From NCBI GenBank assembly GCA_964611195.1, contig CAZSXA010000074.1:1-10128 (forward strand): a DNA stretch of 10,128 nucleotides. The letters are read 5' to 3'. The position numbers were made by a program, and so were the translations under genes. The notes under the pieces are model-generated. The model made no database searches and had not been told where the DNA came from. It saw only the letters and a program-made list of their open reading frames with translations. Source of the stretch: JADLGL01 sp964611195. GTDB lineage: Bacteria > Pseudomonadota > Alphaproteobacteria > Rhizobiales > Kaistiaceae. Shown in pieces: positions 7,973 through 10,128 of the stretch (position 1 is the stretch's first letter; the number at the start of each line of letters is the position of its first letter).

Positions 7973-8710
7973 TCAGGAGACGGTCTGAGGCGCCACTGCC
8001 TCGCGCAGCGCCTTGATGTCATCCGCCAGCATGGACCATTCCTCGCGCGGCCGAATGAAGGAGCGCGACACCAGCGCGCCGCGGGCGCCGAGCCGGCGCA
8101 TCTGGCGATAGACCGACTCGGGGTCGATGGGGAGCCGCGTGTCCCCCGGGCGGGCGACGCCTGCAATGGCATAGCGAAGGCTGGCGGCTTTGGCCCGCTC
8201 CACCGCGGCTTCGAAGCGAGGGTCCTCGAACACCGGCACAAAGGCCGGATAGCCCATTTCGAGCCGAAGGTCGGTCAGTCCGAAATGGATCTCGTGAAGC
8301 CCGAGGTCGCGAATGCCCTCGAGGATATCTAGGGCGGGGACGGTCTCGACCAACGGCACCAGCAGCGCGCGGTCGTCGATCGCTTCAAGGGTCGCGGCAA
8401 CGTCGCCGATCGTCTTGAAAAAGGGCAGCATCACCACCTCTGCGCCGAGGGCGAGCACCTCCTCGATTTCGTCAGCCGAGGCGGGGTTCCACGGATTGAT
8501 GCGGGCCAGCAGTTTCGCCCGCGACAGCCTCGGCCGCAGCTCGGCCAGCGTGCCGACCTCATGCTGCGAGATCCACGAATTGGCGCCCTCCTGGCGCTTC
8601 GCCTTGCCGAGCCGCTCCAGATCGATCCCGATCCGGTCGACGCCGGCGGCGTCGAGAACCGCCGCAAGATCCGGATCGTCAGTGAAATGGGTGAGCGTGA
8701 AGTCCGACAC
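7973..8710 (-). CDS. HpcH/HpaI-type aldolase / citrate lyase family protein
   Basis: The 245-residue protein has the length and motifs of the HpcH/HpaI (class II, metal-dependent pyruvate aldolase) TIM-barrel family. Visible elements are an early GIDLERLGK, SQHEVG (His50), KLLARINPWN (Arg70), EVVMLPFFKTIGDV (91-104), LVPLVETVPALDIL with metal-ligand-type Glu122, and IHFGLTDLRLEMG with Asp147. Family members split or join a 2-oxo acid with an aldehyde, giving pyruvate or a similar ketoacid. The substrate here is unknown. Between a sugar-epimerase-like cupin and a glycosyltransferase, an acidic or branched sugar is a reasonable inference. The start is GTG 8710, supported by GGAGG 6 bases upstream. 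An ATG four bases earlier (8714) is out of frame and stops after 11 codons. It follows the cupin gene by 34 bp and precedes the GT2 gene by 25 bp. Confidence 0.88.
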   Translation of the reverse strand: MSDFTLTHFTDDPDLAAVLDAAGVDRIGIDLERLGKAKRQEGANSWISQHEVGTLAELRPRLSRAKLLARINPWNPASADEIEEVLALGAEVVMLPFFKTIGDVAATLEAIDDRALLVPLVETVPALDILEGIRDLGLHEIHFGLTDLRLEMGYPAFVPVFEDPRFEAAVERAKAASLRYAIAGVARPGDTRLPIDPESVYRQMRRLGARGALVSRSFIRPREEWSMLADDIKALREAVAPQTVS

Positions 8711-8744
8711 TCATCGCCTCCGTGGGGCGGTTGCGCTACCGACG

Positions 8745-9263
8745 CTAGACGGCGTTGACGATATCGAACGGAATCTCTGGCGAATCCTTCGGGACACGCC
8801 ACTCGTCGGGCGCCTCGTATTTGAACGGGTGGGTTATGATGTTGAGGAAGTTCGCTTCCTTGCCGTGAAGCGCCTTCAGGCCGTGCCACACCAGCGGCGG
8901 GATCGATACCAGCGTCGGGTCCGACCCATCGAGACGGACGGCGGTCGTCTGGCCCTTGGTCGGCGAGTCCTCGCGCGGATCGTAGGCAACCAGCAGGACG
9001 CGCCCCGTCAGCACGAAAATGCCGTCCCTCTGCGTCTCATGGCAGTGCCATGCAGTGACCGCGCCGGCGTCGAGCGAGACGTGAATAACATGGCCGATAT
9101 CGTAGCCGGTCTCGGGCCAGTCGGAGCGGAACGCTTCGACGGTGATTCCATTGCCCGTGACGATGTTCCTGGTCGGCTTGATCGTGAGCCCGTCGATCAC
9201 CGGATGGACGCGCCCCCAGTCCTTGGTCCGGGTCTGCTTGTCCTTGACGGCTCCTTTCAACAA
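8745..9263 (-). CDS. RmlC-like cupin, dTDP-4-dehydrorhamnose 3,5-epimerase-related protein
   Basis: The 172-residue cupin resembles the RmlC (3,5-epimerase) family, which acts on 4-keto deoxysugar nucleotides. It shows IGHVIHVSLDAGAVTAWHCH (56-75), a GRVLLVAYDPREDSPTKGQ core (87-105) close to the family's VDLRxxSPTxG strand, IPPLVWHGLKAL (121-132), and NIITHPFKYEAPDEW near the C-terminus (141-155). His73, His75 and His127 are candidate active-site residues. The canonical RGLH is not present, so the substrate or chemistry may differ from rhamnose synthesis; a related sugar epimerase or isomerase is the safest statement. It is a little shorter than typical RmlC (about 180-190). TTG 9263 is the likely start: an in-frame TGA lies at 9278-9276, GGAGG sits 5 bases before the first TTG and 8 before a second (9260), and no ATG or GTG is available. 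It is the first gene of the minus-strand trio. Confidence 0.82.
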   Translation of the reverse strand: MLKGAVKDKQTRTKDWGRVHPVIDGLTIKPTRNIVTGNGITVEAFRSDWPETGYDIGHVIHVSLDAGAVTAWHCHETQRDGIFVLTGRVLLVAYDPREDSPTKGQTTAVRLDGSDPTLVSIPPLVWHGLKALHGKEANFLNIITHPFKYEAPDEWRVPKDSPEIPFDIVNAV

Positions 9264-9374
9264 GGCGGCCTCCGTTCAGAAATATCGGGCTCAGCTGACG
9301 CGCCGAGGATAGTGCTCCCGCCGCTGGAAAGCGAGGCGAAAAGCCGTCGGAGGACAGGCGCCATCGAGGGGGTG

Positions 9375-9449
9375 TGGAGGCCTCGCCTGGACTCGAACCA
9401 GGATGAGCGGACGTGCGATCCGCCACGTAGCCATTTCCGTCACGAGGCC
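9375..9449 (-). tRNA. tRNA-Cys-like gene (anticodon GCA) with aberrant anticodon loop
   Basis: A 75-nt cloverleaf reads on the minus strand. The acceptor GGCCTCG/CGAGGCC pairs 7/7. The D stem is ACG/CGT with loop GAAATGGCTA. The anticodon stem is GCGGA/TCCGC (5/5), the variable loop TCAT, the T stem CCTGG/CCAGG (5/5) with loop TTCGAGT, then discriminator T73 and encoded CCA (9377-9375). The anticodon is GCA (9416-9414). U73 plus GCA are known CysRS identity features, and the D arm is tRNA-Cys-like. The anticodon loop is TCGCACG: position 33 is C (9417) rather than the near-universal U, and 37-38 are CG rather than the AA usual in bacterial tRNA-Cys. All stems are intact, so it does not look like random decay. 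It lies 112 bp upstream of the epimerase-like gene on the same strand. Confidence 0.8.
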
Positions 9450-9524
9450 GCCCGACAGGGTTAGCAGAACGCTAAGGACAGGGGGCCACGAAGCGCGATG
9501 AGGGTTAATCGCGCGCGCCCGATG

Positions 9525-9556
9525 CCTTGCAAGGACGGTCCGGCACCCTCTACACA
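9525..9556 (+). promoter_or_regulatory. palindrome CCTTGCAAGG and candidate promoter before the 9601 gene
   Basis: The perfect 10-bp palindrome CCTTGCAAGG (9525-9534) is centred in the 151-bp spacer between the tRNA and the divergent gene at 9601. Its TTGCAA can serve as a -35-like box on either strand. On the plus strand TACACA follows at 18 bases (9551-9556), giving a start about 38 bases before the ATG. On the minus strand only a poor ATTAAC lies at 17 bases. The rest of the spacer shows a 5-bp inverted repeat, TTAGC/GCTAA (9461-9475), and nothing else I can name. Confidence 0.25.
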
Positions 9557-9600
9557 GCTTCGGTCTAGGCGCGGGCGGACGCGTCGAAGGGGCCCGCAAT

Positions 9601-9960
9601 ATGACTCAGACCAAACGAACGCAACCTGCAGGCATGTCGGAACCCGGCGCCCAGCTGGAGAAGACGCTGGAGGAGATGCGCGCCGGCCCGCACTACCGGA
9701 ACTATCTGCGCGCCCGCGACGCGGTGCTCGCCTGCCTCGCCGAGATGGACACCGGACGGGCCGAGCCCAGCGCCTACTGGCGCGAGGAACTCGGGGGCTT
9801 CGACTACATGCTCGACGCCTCTCCGTTGATTGTGGAGAAGCTGCGCGAGCATTGCCACCACATCACCGGCGATGCCTCCTACCGCTATCGCCAGCACCAC
9901 GCCATTGTCGCCGATCCTTTCGAAAGGAAACTCCTGTCGTATGCGCCAGGTATCCGCTAA
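9601..9960 (+). CDS. conserved-looking protein, apparently truncated at its 3' end (119 aa)
   Basis: The ATG at 9601 is preceded by AAGGGG at 8 bases. An internal ATG at 9634 lacks such a signal. The product is hydrophilic, with a helical N-terminal part (LEKTLEEMRAGPHYRNYLRA) and a tight block YWREELGGFDYMLDASPLIV followed by EKLREHCHHITGDASYRYR. That block reminds me weakly of the N-terminus of larger alphaproteobacterial proteins from polysaccharide regions, some annotated as methyltransferases; I cannot confirm this. Codon use is GC-rich like the rest of the window until about residue 110 (FERK). The last codons before TAA at 9958-9960 fall in the region where base composition drops. The simplest reading is that only the N-terminal part of a longer gene is present, ended by foreign or misjoined sequence. 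A genuine 119-residue protein is less likely but possible. Confidence 0.6.
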   Translation: MTQTKRTQPAGMSEPGAQLEKTLEEMRAGPHYRNYLRARDAVLACLAEMDTGRAEPSAYWREELGGFDYMLDASPLIVEKLREHCHHITGDASYRYRQHHAIVADPFERKLLSYAPGIR

Positions 9961-10105
9961 TCCTTCCGTCCTCTTCATACTGTGCCTTCTGCAGTTCAAG
10001 TTCAGCCATCAAAGTCTCTACGTGTTCCCAGCTTGCAAGAACCTTTTCATATTTTCTTCGTATCTCGTCTTCCATCCACCTGAGTTCACGCCTGAGGTCT
10101 GTCAT
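9863..10105 (-). CDS. low-GC ORF encoding a coiled-coil-like N-terminal fragment, 3' part probably not genuine
   Basis: I do not recognise this protein. From ATG 10105-10103 the first ~55 residues are strongly charged and helical: MTDLRRELRWMEDEIRRKYE, then KVLASWEHVETLMAELELQK and AQYEEDG. These have heptad-like hydrophobics and look like a coiled coil. Codons include AGA, AGG, ATA, CGA, AAA and TAT, rare in the other genes here, and the surrounding DNA is about 48% GC. After about residue 60 the frame becomes the antisense of the 9601 gene (GC-rich, Arg/Gly-rich) and ends in TGA at 9865-9863, so the tail is probably spurious. No Shine-Dalgarno is seen; the upstream bases are AT-rich (TTTACATATATCC). 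The real gene would then be truncated at the junction near 9928-9940. Confidence 0.35.
   Translation of the reverse strand: MTDLRRELRWMEDEIRRKYEKVLASWEHVETLMAELELQKAQYEEDGRISGYLAHTTGVSFRKDRRQWRGAGDSGRRHRR
9915..9928. repeat. 14-bp perfect palindrome at the compositional junction
   Basis: TCCTTTCGAAAGGA is a perfect inverted repeat located where GC-rich sequence of the 9601 gene gives way to low-GC sequence. It could be microhomology or a recombination or insertion point, or coincidence within coding sequence (it encodes part of DPFERK). Confidence 0.35.
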
Positions 10106-10128
10106 GGATATATGTAAAGCCCCGGCGG

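Noticed and set aside
7948..8241. N-terminal extension of the GT2 frame into the aldolase gene
   Set aside because: The extension is Arg/Ser/Pro-rich and lies inside another frame of the aldolase; GT2 homology begins right after GTG 7947 and a GAGG precedes it.
9375..9449. tRNA on the plus strand
   Set aside because: Only the minus strand gives a TTC-type T loop, U8 and a 3' CCA; the plus strand lacks these.
9863..9930. AP2-like phrase TGVSFRKDRRQWRG in the minus ORF
   Set aside because: It resembles the first strands of an AP2 DNA-binding domain, but these codons are antisense to the GC-rich 9601 gene, the phrase straddles the junction, and no rest of the domain follows.

Overview
The window is high-GC DNA, and its gene families and codon use point to an alphaproteobacterium, most likely of the Rhizobiales (Hyphomicrobiales) type. 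Extensin-like_C proteins and IspG of this form are typical there, but the sequence alone does not fix the genus. The last ~170-200 bases drop to about 48% GC (hand count of 9961-10128) and use AGA, AGG, ATA and AAA codons, so they do not match the rest.

Left part (1-2332): the 5' two thirds of ispG (isoprenoid MEP pathway) runs off the left edge on the minus strand. It is divergent from a secreted extensin-family protein (891-1946). After a GC-rich hairpin comes a 43-codon acidic small ORF with a good ribosome binding site (2186-2317). It ends 12 bp from the 3' end of the convergent manC.

Centre and right (2330-9263): a surface-polysaccharide locus. manC (minus) makes GDP-mannose. Divergent from it is a 1075-residue three-domain glycosyltransferase (3935-7162). 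Facing that is a minus-strand run of three genes read in the order epimerase-like cupin (9263-8745), HpcH/HpaI-type aldolase (8710-7973) and GT2 glycosyltransferase (7947-7159). The two converging transcription units share a CTAG in their stop codons. Together the genes suggest making an activated sugar, modifying a sugar or sugar acid, and adding it to a glycan. The polymer and the aldolase substrate cannot be read from the sequence.

Right edge (9375-10128): a minus-strand tRNA-Cys-like gene (9449-9375) has perfect stems, the GCA anticodon, U73 and an encoded CCA, but its anticodon loop is UCGCACG, with C instead of the near-universal U33. A divergent plus-strand gene (9601-9960) looks cut short where the low-GC sequence begins. 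Beyond lies a minus-strand coiled-coil ORF of foreign composition. The boundary near 9928-9940 is either a real insertion or recombination point or an assembly chimera.

Most interesting: the aberrant tRNA-Cys, the aldolase embedded in the polysaccharide operon, the three-domain glycosyltransferase, and the compositional junction. I see no CRISPR array, no recognisable insertion sequence and no defence system.
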